This document shows positions 7,777-14,303 of a DNA stretch of 19,499 bases, piece by piece. The stretch is from DAIQON01 sp036787835 (GTDB lineage Bacteria; Patescibacteriota; Saccharimonadia; Saccharimonadales; UBA4665). The notes below the pieces were generated by a model, which saw only the letters and a list, made by a program, of their open reading frames with translations, did no database searches and had not been told where the DNA came from. The stretch's first letter is position 1, and every line of letters begins with the position of its first letter. The translations under genes were made by a program, and so were the position numbers. The stretch covers positions 1 through 19,499 of the forward strand of contig DAIQON010000019.1 in NCBI GenBank assembly GCA_036787835.1, given 5' to 3'.

Positions 7777-9027
7777 ATGAGACTATCAAAACTTTTTACC
7801 AAAACGAGTAAGACAACTCCCGCTGATGAAACGGCGCGAAACGCCCAACTACTTATTCAGGCTGGGTTTATTCATAAAGAAATGGCAGGCGTTTACAGTT
7901 ATTTACCGCTCGGGAAAAAGGTGCTAAACAACATTGCCGAGATAGTTCGCCGCGAGATGAACTCAATCGGTGGGTTAGAAGTGCAGATGAGCGTTTTACA
8001 GTCAAAAGAGCTTTGGGAAAAGACCGACCGTTGGGACGACAAAAAAGTCGATAATTGGTTTAAGACTAAACTGGCGAATGGTCAAGAACTTGGAGTCGGC
8101 TTGACCCATGAAGAGCCTATTGTTAGCTCACTTATACCTTTTGTTAACTCATATAAAGACCTTCCGGTATATACCTATCAGATTGGCGGTAAGTTCCGTA
8201 ACGAGTTAAGATCCAAGAGTGGGCTTATGCGGGGTCGGGAATTTGTAATGAAAGACCTATATTCATTTAGCCGCAATCAAGCAGAACACGATAAGTTTTA
8301 TGAACTAGCAGCCGAAGCTTATTTAAGGATATATAAAAACCTAGGACTTGGCGAAATTACTTACAGGACGTTTGCTGACGGAGGTATTTTTAGTAAATAT
8401 AGCGACGAGTTCCAGACTGTTAGCTCGGTTGGCGAAGATACAATTTACCTAGATAAAGCTAAGAGAATTGCTGTAAATAAAGAGGTCTATAACCCTGATA
8501 CTCTCAAAGAGTTAGGTTTAAATGAGGCCAATCTCGAAGAAGTTAGGGCAGTTGAGGTTGGTAATATTTTTCCACTGGGCACCAAATATACAGATGCTCT
8601 AGGATTATATTACCTAGACAAGGAAGGTAGTAGACAATCAATCGTCATGGGTAGTTATGGCCTAGGTATTAGCCGATTAATGGGACTAATTGCTGAGCAT
8701 TTTGCCGACGACAAGGGTCTTGTCTGGCCAAAACTAGTAGCGCCGGCCTTAGTTTACTTGGCAAGAATTGGTACTTCCGATGAAGAAATAGCCCAAGCAG
8801 ACGAGCTTTATTTAAAATTGACAGAAGCTGGCATTGAGGTAATATATGATGACCGTGACGTTCGAGCAGGGGAAAAATTCGCCGACGCCGAGCTCATGGG
8901 CATACCGTATAGGGTAGTTGTCAGTAAGACAACAGTAAGCTCTGGGACCTTTGAATTAAAATTCAGGGCATCAGACGAAGTTAAGGCTGTAAGTCTGTCT
9001 GAACTTATCGAAATCCTGGCTAGATAA
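7777..9027 (+). CDS. proS: Prolyl-tRNA synthetase without editing domain
   Basis: A class II synthetase that charges tRNA-Pro. Catalytic motifs are the substrate loop GLTHEEPI (108-115), motif 2 FRNELRSKSGLMRGREF (140-156) and motif 3 GSYGLGISR (292-300). The anticodon-binding domain covers about 322-416 (IEVIYDDRDVRAGEKFADAE). Standard bacterial ProRS is about 570 aa because an INS (YbaK-like) domain between motifs 2 and 3 removes alanine from mischarged tRNA-Pro. Here that interval (about 225-260) is too short to hold it, as in mitochondrial-type enzymes. AAGGAGG just before the ATG is the strongest ribosome-binding site in the cluster. No free-standing YbaK/ProX deacylase is in the window. 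Confidence 0.96.
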   Translation: MRLSKLFTKTSKTTPADETARNAQLLIQAGFIHKEMAGVYSYLPLGKKVLNNIAEIVRREMNSIGGLEVQMSVLQSKELWEKTDRWDDKKVDNWFKTKLANGQELGVGLTHEEPIVSSLIPFVNSYKDLPVYTYQIGGKFRNELRSKSGLMRGREFVMKDLYSFSRNQAEHDKFYELAAEAYLRIYKNLGLGEITYRTFADGGIFSKYSDEFQTVSSVGEDTIYLDKAKRIAVNKEVYNPDTLKELGLNEANLEEVRAVEVGNIFPLGTKYTDALGLYYLDKEGSRQSIVMGSYGLGISRLMGLIAEHFADDKGLVWPKLVAPALVYLARIGTSDEEIAQADELYLKLTEAGIEVIYDDRDVRAGEKFADAELMGIPYRVVVSKTTVSSGTFELKFRASDEVKAVSLSELIEILAR

Positions 9028-9051
9028 ATAATCTTAGCTGGTGTAATATAT

Positions 9052-9083
9052 TAGCCATCTGATCATGTTATAAAAGGTGGCTA
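9052..9083 (+). promoter_or_regulatory. Hairpin upstream of greA
   Basis: TAGCCATCT (9052-9060) pairs with AGGTGGCTA (9075-9083) over 9 bp with one G-U, closing a 14-base loop that contains TATAAA. No T-run follows, so it is a weak terminator candidate for proS at best. It may instead be a leader structure of greA, whose ribosome-binding site AAAGGAGGG begins about 10 bases later. Confidence 0.35.
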
Positions 9084-9105
9084 GCCTGAATAAAGGAGGG
9101 CGTGT

Positions 9106-9564
9106 ATGAAGAAATCTTTCCGACTGACTAAAGAGGGCGTAACAGAGCTTCAAGCAGAGCTAGACACGCTTATATCGAAGCGTGGAGACATTGCTGAAGC
9201 AATTAAGACTGCGCGCGAGCTTGGTGATCTAGCAGAGAATGCAGAATACCAGTCAGCTCGTGCTGAACAGGATCGAAATGAGACACGAATTTCTGAAATT
9301 GAAACGATTCTTCAGAACTCAGAGATAATTAAAAAGCCGAAGGGTGACAGCAAAGTTCAGCTAGGCTCAACTGTTAAGCTAAAAAACGAATCTGGAGTAA
9401 AGCAATTTCAGGTTGTTGGTACGGTTGAAGCCGATCCACTAAATGGAAAAATATCTGATGAGTCACCAATTGGTGGTGCATTACTAGGCAAGAAGCTTGG
9501 CGATAGTGTCGAAATTACTGGTCCAACCGAAGTAATCCACTATAAAGTAGTCGAAATTTCCTAA
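9106..9564 (+). CDS. greA: Transcription elongation factor GreA
   Basis: GreA enters the secondary channel of RNA polymerase and stimulates cleavage of backtracked RNA. The 152-aa protein has the N-terminal coiled coil (about 1-75) with acidic tip residues Asp41 and Glu44 in ELGDLAENAEYQSARAEQ. The C-terminal FKBP-like domain ends in the signature SPIGGALLGKKLGDSVEI. Length is slightly below the usual 157. AAAGGAGGG before the ATG indicates strong translation. It is flanked by two hairpins (9052-9083 and 9588-9611) and followed by lysS, a pairing seen in many bacteria. Confidence 0.97.
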   Translation: MKKSFRLTKEGVTELQAELDTLISKRGDIAEAIKTARELGDLAENAEYQSARAEQDRNETRISEIETILQNSEIIKKPKGDSKVQLGSTVKLKNESGVKQFQVVGTVEADPLNGKISDESPIGGALLGKKLGDSVEITGPTEVIHYKVVEIS

Positions 9565-9587
9565 ACCATCGTTTGTTAAATAAGAGT

Positions 9588-9611
9588 AGCCCTAATTTAA
9601 CGATTAGGGTT
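9588..9611 (+). terminator. Possible terminator or attenuator between greA and lysS
   Basis: AGCCCTAAT (9588-9596) pairs with ATTAGGGTT (9603-9611) over 9 bp with one G-U, around a 6-base loop. The bases that follow (atacttgttt) are only moderately T-rich, so termination may be partial. A -10-like TATACT at 9611-9616 begins at the last stem base and could restart transcription for lysS, although no matching -35 is seen. Confidence 0.4.
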
Positions 9612-9693
9612 ATACTTGTTTCAGATACAGACAATATTAATGAGCGGAGAAAAACGAAGAGCTAGTGATAGCTTCCAAGCAGACCAATATCTT

Positions 9694-11220
9694 ATGGCAA
9701 CACTTAAAGAGTTAAGAGACGAACGACTTAGAAAGCTTGAAGAATTAAAAGCTCTTGGAGTTGATCCGTATCCGTCGAAAGCTGTTCGAACCCATGTATT
9801 AAAAGAAATTAGCGAAAAATTTGACGAATTAAATGGTCAAGAAGTGACTGTCGCCGGGCGTATTCTTAATATCCGTAAATTTGGTAAAATCGCCTTTATT
9901 GTTATCAAGGATCAGGAGGGTAGTTTACAGCTTTTTTTGAGTGAAGCTGATGTGCGGCCACTTAACCTAGAAGAAGATAAATCTAAAATCGGCTTTGCTC
10001 AATTAAATCTTCTGGATAATGGTGATTTCATTGAGGCGGGCGGCAAAGTTATCAAGACTCAAACAGGTGAAATATCTGTTAGTGTCTCTAAACTAAGATT
10101 ACTAACTAAAACTCTGCGACCATTACCACAAAAACAAGATGGTTTTACTAATAAAGAGGAACGGCTCAGACGTCGTTACGTCGACATGAATGTTAACGAA
10201 GATGTCAGGCAACGGTTTATTCGACGCAGTAGATTCTGGCAGGCAACCAGAGAGTTTTTTGATACTCGAGGTTTCCATGAAATAAACACGCCGATTCTAG
10301 AACACACCACTGGCGGTGCTGACGCCAACCCATTTGTTACTCATATGGATGCCCTAGATCAGGATTTTTATCTTAGAATCAGCCACGAATTGCCACTCAA
10401 GCGGCTAATTGGCGCAGGGTTTGAGAAAGTCTACGATATTGGGCCGAGGTTTAGAAACGAGAACTACTCAGATGAACACTTGCCGGAACATGTAGCCATG
10501 GAGAGCTATGCCGCATACCAGGACTATGATGAAGGGATAGCCTTCTACGAAGAAATGATAAAATTTGTGGCAAAAGAGACCTGGGGCACTCTGAAGTTTA
10601 GCGTCAACGGGTTTGATGTTGATTTAGACCAGGAGTGGCCGCGCGTTAAATACGCAGAAATTATGAAAGAGAAATTTGGTGTTGATGTTTTTAACCCAGA
10701 TCTGAATCAGCTCAAAGCCATTCTAAAAGATAATAAGGTAGATCTTGGTGATGAAGCCGGAATAAACGAACTTAGAGCCATGGATAACGTCTGGAAGCTT
10801 ATTAGAAGAGAGTCCGAAGGTCCGTATTGGTTGATCTTGGAACCAATTGCCATATCACCACTTGCTAAGCGCGACACCAATGACCCTAGGTTATCGCTCA
10901 GGTTTCATCCAGTTATTGGTGGGACAGAGATGGGTAATGGATATGCCGAGCTTAATGACCCAGTTGACCAGCTCAATAGGTTTGCTGAACAACAGTCACT
11001 AAGAGATAAAGGCGATGCTGAAGCCCAAATGCTGGATATAGACTTTGTCGAAATGCTCGAATATGGCATCCCGCCAACTTGTGGCTGGGGATCTTCTGAA
11101 AGAATTTTCTGGGCTCTTGAAGGAGTTAGTGCCAGGGAAGGTGTGCCATTCCCGCAGCTAAGATTTGAAATTGATGAAGTAACCAAGACTATTTATCCTG
11201 AACTGTTCAAGGCAAAATAA
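9694..11220 (+). CDS. lysS: Lysyl-tRNA synthetase, class II, with divergent motif 3
   Basis: Charges tRNA-Lys. With the start at ATG 9694 (MATLKELRDERLRKLEELKA), the protein is 508 aa. An OB-fold anticodon domain covers about 50-140 (VTVAGRILNIRKFGKIAFIV). The catalytic core contains TTGGADANPFVTHMDALDQD, motif 2 RFRNE at 252-256, and EMGNGYAELNDPVDQLNRF. Motif 3 reads GWGSSER at 464-470 where most LysRS have GLGIGIDR. The arginine is kept, but the preceding Asp is Glu and the hydrophobic residues are Ser. The frame stays open upstream to a TTG at 9616 with an in-frame ATG at 9640, but those extra 26 residues do not look like LysRS, and no start has a clear ribosome-binding site. GreA precedes it. 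Confidence 0.93.
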   Translation: MATLKELRDERLRKLEELKALGVDPYPSKAVRTHVLKEISEKFDELNGQEVTVAGRILNIRKFGKIAFIVIKDQEGSLQLFLSEADVRPLNLEEDKSKIGFAQLNLLDNGDFIEAGGKVIKTQTGEISVSVSKLRLLTKTLRPLPQKQDGFTNKEERLRRRYVDMNVNEDVRQRFIRRSRFWQATREFFDTRGFHEINTPILEHTTGGADANPFVTHMDALDQDFYLRISHELPLKRLIGAGFEKVYDIGPRFRNENYSDEHLPEHVAMESYAAYQDYDEGIAFYEEMIKFVAKETWGTLKFSVNGFDVDLDQEWPRVKYAEIMKEKFGVDVFNPDLNQLKAILKDNKVDLGDEAGINELRAMDNVWKLIRRESEGPYWLILEPIAISPLAKRDTNDPRLSLRFHPVIGGTEMGNGYAELNDPVDQLNRFAEQQSLRDKGDAEAQMLDIDFVEMLEYGIPPTCGWGSSERIFWALEGVSAREGVPFPQLRFEIDEVTKTIYPELFKAK

Positions 11221-11226
11221 TAGCCA

Positions 11227-11595
11227 ATGTTTAGAGTAAGTAACGAAGAGTTTGAAGAAATATTAAATAAGTCGTTGCTCAGTCTGCCAAAACAGCATGT
11301 TGAGTCTCTGAAAAATGTAGCTCTAATAGTAGAGGATTTTCCGTCGAACGAACAACGAGTCAAGCTAAAACTTGGTGGAAACCAGACTTTACTTGGTTTA
11401 TACGAAGGTGTGCCACTTAGTCAAAGACAGGGTACAACAAAACTATTACCAGATAAAATTACTCTTTTCAAAATACCATTAGAGGCTCACGCTAACACGC
11501 TCTCTGAGCTTAAAGAGCAAATTAGACACACTTTGTGGCATGAGATCGCACATTATTATGGTCTCGATCACGACGCTATTAGATCATTAGAATAG
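11227..11595 (+). CDS. Small zincin-like metallopeptidase (PF06262 type)
   Basis: This is a 122-aa single-domain minimal metalloprotease of the Zincin_1 family, common next to housekeeping genes in actinobacteria and CPR genomes but with no established substrate. The zinc motif HEIAH at residues 105-109 is followed by YYGLDHD, with His115 as likely third ligand. LLGLYEGVPLSQR at about 55-67 is the other family hallmark. No signal peptide or membrane segment is present, so it should be cytosolic. It starts 6 bases after the lysS stop without a Shine-Dalgarno sequence, indicating translational coupling to lysS. Confidence 0.88.
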   Translation: MFRVSNEEFEEILNKSLLSLPKQHVESLKNVALIVEDFPSNEQRVKLKLGGNQTLLGLYEGVPLSQRQGTTKLLPDKITLFKIPLEAHANTLSELKEQIRHTLWHEIAHYYGLDHDAIRSLE

Positions 11596-11604
11596 CCACT
11601 ACTT

Positions 11605-11613
11605 TGCTATAAT
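11605..11613 (+). promoter_or_regulatory. Extended -10 promoter of the DUF427 gene
   Basis: TGCTATAAT (TGn plus a perfect TATAAT) lies 10 bases after the zincin stop. No convincing -35 is seen at the right distance, as expected for an extended -10 promoter. Transcription would start near 11620, giving a leader of about 29 bases with GGGGGTG before the ATG at 11649. The same TTTGCTATAAT core recurs at 13120-13130. Confidence 0.65.
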
Positions 11614-11648
11614 AGGTATAGTATTAAACGTAAAAAGTTGGGGGTGTT

Positions 11649-11951
11649 ATGAAAGCTATTTGGAAAGATAATGTCATTGCTGAATGCGATAAAGAAGATC
11701 TAATTTATATTGAACAAAACTGGTATTTTCCACCTTCGAGTGTAAAAAGTGAATACCTAAGAAAAAGTGACACACCCTATACATGCCCATGGAAGGGAGT
11801 CTGCCAATACTTTGATGTCGGTAGTGGTAATGAATGGAGCTCAGATAATGCCTGGAGTTATCCTGAACCAATGCCAAGTGCTATCGAGAAAGTAAAGAAA
11901 GATTTTAGCAATTACGTCGCATTTTGGCGCGATGTTTCAGTAGTCGAATAG
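11649..11951 (+). CDS. DUF427 domain protein (PF04248)
   Basis: A 100-aa protein that is a complete single DUF427 domain, a compact beta-rich fold of unknown biochemical role found widely in bacteria and fungi. Family hallmarks are NWYFPPSSV (24-32), EYLRKSDTPYTCPWKG (35-50), AWSYPEPMP (68-76) and the C-terminal VAFWRDVSVVE (90-100). Cys46 and Cys52 lie in the conserved central segment. It is cytosolic with no signal peptide. Expressed from the extended -10 promoter at 11605-11613, it is followed after one base by the interrupted msrA, so the two were probably co-transcribed. Confidence 0.9.
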   Translation: MKAIWKDNVIAECDKEDLIYIEQNWYFPPSSVKSEYLRKSDTPYTCPWKGVCQYFDVGSGNEWSSDNAWSYPEPMPSAIEKVKKDFSNYVAFWRDVSVVE

Positions 11952-11952
11952 A

Positions 11953-12438
11953 ATGGAAACTGCTATTTTTGCCGCTGGCTGCTTTTGGGGTACTCAGTTT
12001 TATTTTGATCAAGTCCCTGGAGTTAAAAGCACGTTGGTCGGGTATACAGGTGGACATACTAAGAATCCTACCGACCAAGCTGTTTATTGGGATAATACTG
12101 GGCATACCGAGGCGGCAAAGATAGAATTTGATCCTAAAATCATAGGCTACAGAATGCTAGTCAAGCATTTCTTTAAGATGCATGACCCAACTCAGCTAAA
12201 TCGTCAAGGACCGGATGTCGGAGATAACTATAGATCAGAAATTTTTTACACTGATGAATCGTAAAAAACTATTGCTGAAGAAGAAATGAAGTTGGCACAA
12301 GCTAATTTTAAACAACCAATAGTGACAAAAATAAGTCCAGCAAGTGAATTTTATGAAGCCGAGTACTATCATCAAAAGTTTGCCGAAAGAACAGGTCGAG
12401 GGATGTGCCATATTCCATATGAACCAATTCCTGCTTAA
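11953..12438 (+). pseudogene. msrA: Peptide methionine sulfoxide reductase A, interrupted by an in-frame TAA
   Basis: MsrA reduces the S-epimer of methionine sulfoxide in proteins. The frame from ATG 11953 has the catalytic GCFWG (residues 9-13, Cys10), GYTGGHTKNPT, GHTEAAKIEFDP and HDPTQLNRQGPDVGDNYRS. It stops at TAA 12262-12264 (codon 104). The same frame resumes at once with KTIAEEEMKLAQANF and continues through FYEAEYYHQKFAERTGRG to a second TAA at 12436-12438. The full product would be 161 aa, normal for the family. MsrA proteins often have Gln at this position (YTSEEQ), so a single C-to-T change (CAA to TAA) would explain it. Recent inactivation, a sequence error or readthrough are all possible. 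The 103-aa fragment keeps Cys10 but lacks the C-terminal helix region. Confidence 0.88.
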
Positions 12439-12481
12439 TGCCTTATTATATAAAAGGTAGATAATAACAAGGACCTGAAAA

Positions 12482-13114
12482 ATGCGGACTATAATTTTTG
12501 ATTTTGACGGCACGATAGGTGATAGCCTAAAGGTGATCATTGGAGTAGGGAATCAGCTTACTCATAAAAATATAAGTACTAATCCTGCTGAGCTTGAAAA
12601 CTTGCGAGGTCTTGGTTTGGTGGCAGTAGCCAAAGAGCTTGGCATCAGAAAGCATCAATGGCCTTTCCTAATGTTTAGAGGTCGTCGACTGATGTCTAAG
12701 CATTTAAACGAAATCAAGCCTTTTAGTGGGATAGAGGACGTAATCAAGAAGTTTGATGGCTATGACTATAACATTTATATAATGAGTAGCAACTCTAAGC
12801 AGAATATTCAAACCTTTTTAAGTCATAATGGACTAAGTGGATATTTTGATGAGATTTATGGCGGGGTTGGTCTTTTTGGCAAAGCTAAATCGTTAAAAAA
12901 GATTATCAAGTCTAATAAACTGGATCTAAACGAGGTAGTTTATATAGGCGATGAACCTAGAGATATAGAGGCTGCTAAAGCAGTCGGGATACCGTGTATA
13001 GCAGTCGGCTGGGGCTTCAATACCCCAGATATTTTGGCTGAGCATGCTCCGATGATTGTCGTCAGGACTAGAGAGCAACTAAGCAAGACATTGGACGGCT
13101 GGTCTTCTTGGTAA
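12482..13114 (+). CDS. HAD-superfamily hydrolase, phosphoglycolate phosphatase-like
   Basis: A 210-aa Rossmann-like phosphatase. Motif I is DFDGT (7-11), with nucleophile Asp7 and acid/base Asp9. A helical cap covers about 15-80. Motif II is MSSNS (101-105), the motif III lysine is probably Lys134 or Lys136 (FGKAKS), and motif IV is IGDEPRDIEAA (155-165) for magnesium. This is subfamily IA, close to Gph, PpaX and pyrophosphatase types, and the substrate cannot be told from sequence. AAGGACC precedes the ATG. The 43-base gap after msrA holds an AT-rich TTATATAAA stretch that could be a -10. Confidence 0.9.
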   Translation: MRTIIFDFDGTIGDSLKVIIGVGNQLTHKNISTNPAELENLRGLGLVAVAKELGIRKHQWPFLMFRGRRLMSKHLNEIKPFSGIEDVIKKFDGYDYNIYIMSSNSKQNIQTFLSHNGLSGYFDEIYGGVGLFGKAKSLKKIIKSNKLDLNEVVYIGDEPRDIEAAKAVGIPCIAVGWGFNTPDILAEHAPMIVVRTREQLSKTLDGWSSW

Positions 13115-13121
13115 GTCCGTT

Positions 13122-13130
13122 TGCTATAAT
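13122..13130 (+). promoter_or_regulatory. Extended -10 promoter of the 158-aa gene
   Basis: TGCTATAAT, eight bases after the HAD gene, with no matching -35. It repeats the TTTGCTATAAT core of the promoter at 11605. The start of transcription should be near 13137, leaving a leader of about 30 bases with AAGGAGG close to the ATG at 13167. Confidence 0.65.
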
Positions 13131-13166
13131 TACTTAAGAGTACACATATATTTATAAGGAGGCGCT

Positions 13167-13643
13167 ATGGCTGAAACAATTGAAGTAGATAGCAATATAG
13201 AGGCACAGATAGCTCAGAGTTTGGGTGAGATACAAGAAAACCCAGATCTCTATGGACTTGCAGTCTCAGTCGAAAGAATCAACACACTAGCACCAGGGAT
13301 TGCCAGAACGGCGCTTCCCAAGGGATGCTATCCAGAGGAACAAGACGTCATAAGCCTGCGTCCATTAATTTCAGCTAAGGGCTCCATATTTGCTATAGAT
13401 AACGAACATAATACTCTTTGGCTACGCCCACAACGGCTAACTATTTCCGCAACCGACTCAGGGTTTTTGGCTGTCGCTGGTTTTATACAGGATGGTCATC
13501 CTGCGTATAGCGTTACGGTTCGTAGTCCAACTTGGCGAGACGGTATCCCATTAAATATAGCCGCATTCGGACCCTCACCATATGCGAGGCCGATATTACC
13601 GAATCTCCTCGAAAAGGATTGGACAAAGCTAAAAACCAGCTAA
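13167..13643 (+). CDS. Hypothetical protein, 158 aa
   Basis: Not recognised. There is no signal peptide or transmembrane segment. An acidic helical N-terminus (about 1-35, AETIEVDSNIEAQIAQSLGE) leads into a beta-rich body with VISLRPLISAKGSIFAIDN, TLWLRPQRLTISATDSGF and HPAYSVTVRSPTW. It ends in a Pro-rich stretch (FGPSPYARPILPN) and a short basic tail. Coding is supported by its own extended -10 promoter, a strong AAGGAGG ribosome-binding site and a codon pattern like its neighbours. Cytosolic location is inferred. Confidence 0.8.
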   Translation: MAETIEVDSNIEAQIAQSLGEIQENPDLYGLAVSVERINTLAPGIARTALPKGCYPEEQDVISLRPLISAKGSIFAIDNEHNTLWLRPQRLTISATDSGFLAVAGFIQDGHPAYSVTVRSPTWRDGIPLNIAAFGPSPYARPILPNLLEKDWTKLKTS

Positions 13644-13697
13644 AAACCTTCGATCTAAAAAATCGACTAGCGGTTTAAACACATAGCCAATTTTATT

Positions 13698-13720
13698 TTT
13701 CTTAAGAAAGAGTATATAGT
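13698..13720 (+). promoter_or_regulatory. Promoter of the pilin-like gene with a 12-bp palindrome; probably leaderless
   Basis: TATATAGT at 13713-13720 supplies overlapping -10 boxes (TATATA, TATAGT) that place the transcription start at about 13725-13727, that is, at or next to the A of the ATG at 13727. The mRNA would then be leaderless, in line with the lack of a Shine-Dalgarno sequence. Just upstream, in the -10/-35 spacer, TTTCTTAAGAAA (13698-13709) is a perfect palindrome and a possible operator. A T-rich tract precedes it. Confidence 0.5.
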
Positions 13721-13726
13721 ATAGAT

Positions 13727-14257
13727 ATGACAGAGGTAATGTTACCGGAGCCAGTCGATGAAGCAGTGGTAAATGAGGCTATTCAAGCCGAACAAAATAC
13801 CCTCCCTCCTAAGAAAGCGAATAACACCATTGAGGTGTTCATTATCATTGCGGCGATCGCCATTATTGGGCTGTTTATCGGCCTAGGATATAACTATCTG
13901 CACTCAAGGAGCCAAGACAATACTCGGAAACAAGATCTCAGCTATATTGCCGGTTTAACAAATAGTTTCTATAGCTTTAATCATTTTTATCCAACTCTAG
14001 ATCAAATTAATTCGACAGCATTTAGTGCATTTTATCCTAATGGAATCGATAGGCAAAAATTTAAAGACCCAAGCGGCACAAAAGACGTCTTAGTTGCGGT
14101 ACCTAGCACGGAAGCCTATGCCTACCAGGTTTCACCAGCAGGTTGCAACAATACCACAGTTATGTGCACCAGCTACAGCCTAACTGCAATTATGAGTAAC
14201 GGCAAAAACTACGCCGTCACAAGTTCACCAGCACACAGTTCTACCGGTAATAAATAA
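13727..14257 (+). CDS. Type IV pilin-like (pseudopilin) membrane protein
   Basis: A 176-aa single-pass protein. An acidic N-terminal arm (1-33) precedes a hydrophobic helix at about 34-56 (NTIEVFIIIAAIAIIGLF). That helix resembles a type IV pilin alpha-1 with the conserved Glu (Glu36), followed by TRKQDLSYIAGLTNSFYSFN, the usual start of the globular pilin domain. The domain then has FYPTLDQIN, KDPSGTKD, CNNTTVMC (Cys140 and Cys147, a possible disulfide) and SLTAIMSNGKNYAV. This is the usual small pilin layout, but the Gly before a classic prepilin peptidase site is absent (KKANNTIEVF) and the leader is long. It may therefore be an uncleaved pilin-fold anchor instead of a fibre subunit. No pilus assembly gene is in the window. 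Confidence 0.75.
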   Translation: MTEVMLPEPVDEAVVNEAIQAEQNTLPPKKANNTIEVFIIIAAIAIIGLFIGLGYNYLHSRSQDNTRKQDLSYIAGLTNSFYSFNHFYPTLDQINSTAFSAFYPNGIDRQKFKDPSGTKDVLVAVPSTEAYAYQVSPAGCNNTTVMCTSYSLTAIMSNGKNYAVTSSPAHSSTGNK

Positions 14258-14278
14258 TCATTAGTTCTTATAACTAGA

Positions 14279-14293
14279 GTGCTACAATAGCAC
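14279..14293 (+). promoter_or_regulatory. Extended -10 promoter inside a palindrome, before the nuclease gene
   Basis: TGCTACAAT (14280-14288) is an extended -10 element. It lies within a perfect inverted repeat, GTGCTA (14279-14284), CAA, TAGCAC (14288-14293). Transcription would start near 14295, only about 9 bases before the ATG at 14304, and no Shine-Dalgarno sequence is present. The palindrome may be an operator covering the -10. Confidence 0.5.
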
Positions 14294-14303
14294 CACACAT
14301 ATA

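Noticed and set aside
12262..12264. Recoded stop codon or programmed readthrough in msrA
   Set aside because: TAA is the normal stop of rpsB, frr, proS, greA, lysS and others here, and no recoding structure is apparent, so a simple nonsense change is more economical. Readthrough is not excluded.
13644..13690. Terminator after the 158-aa gene
   Set aside because: AAACC/GGTTT and TCGAT/ATCGA can pair only with loops and bulges, and the T-rich run at 13691-13700 is too far away for a standard terminator.
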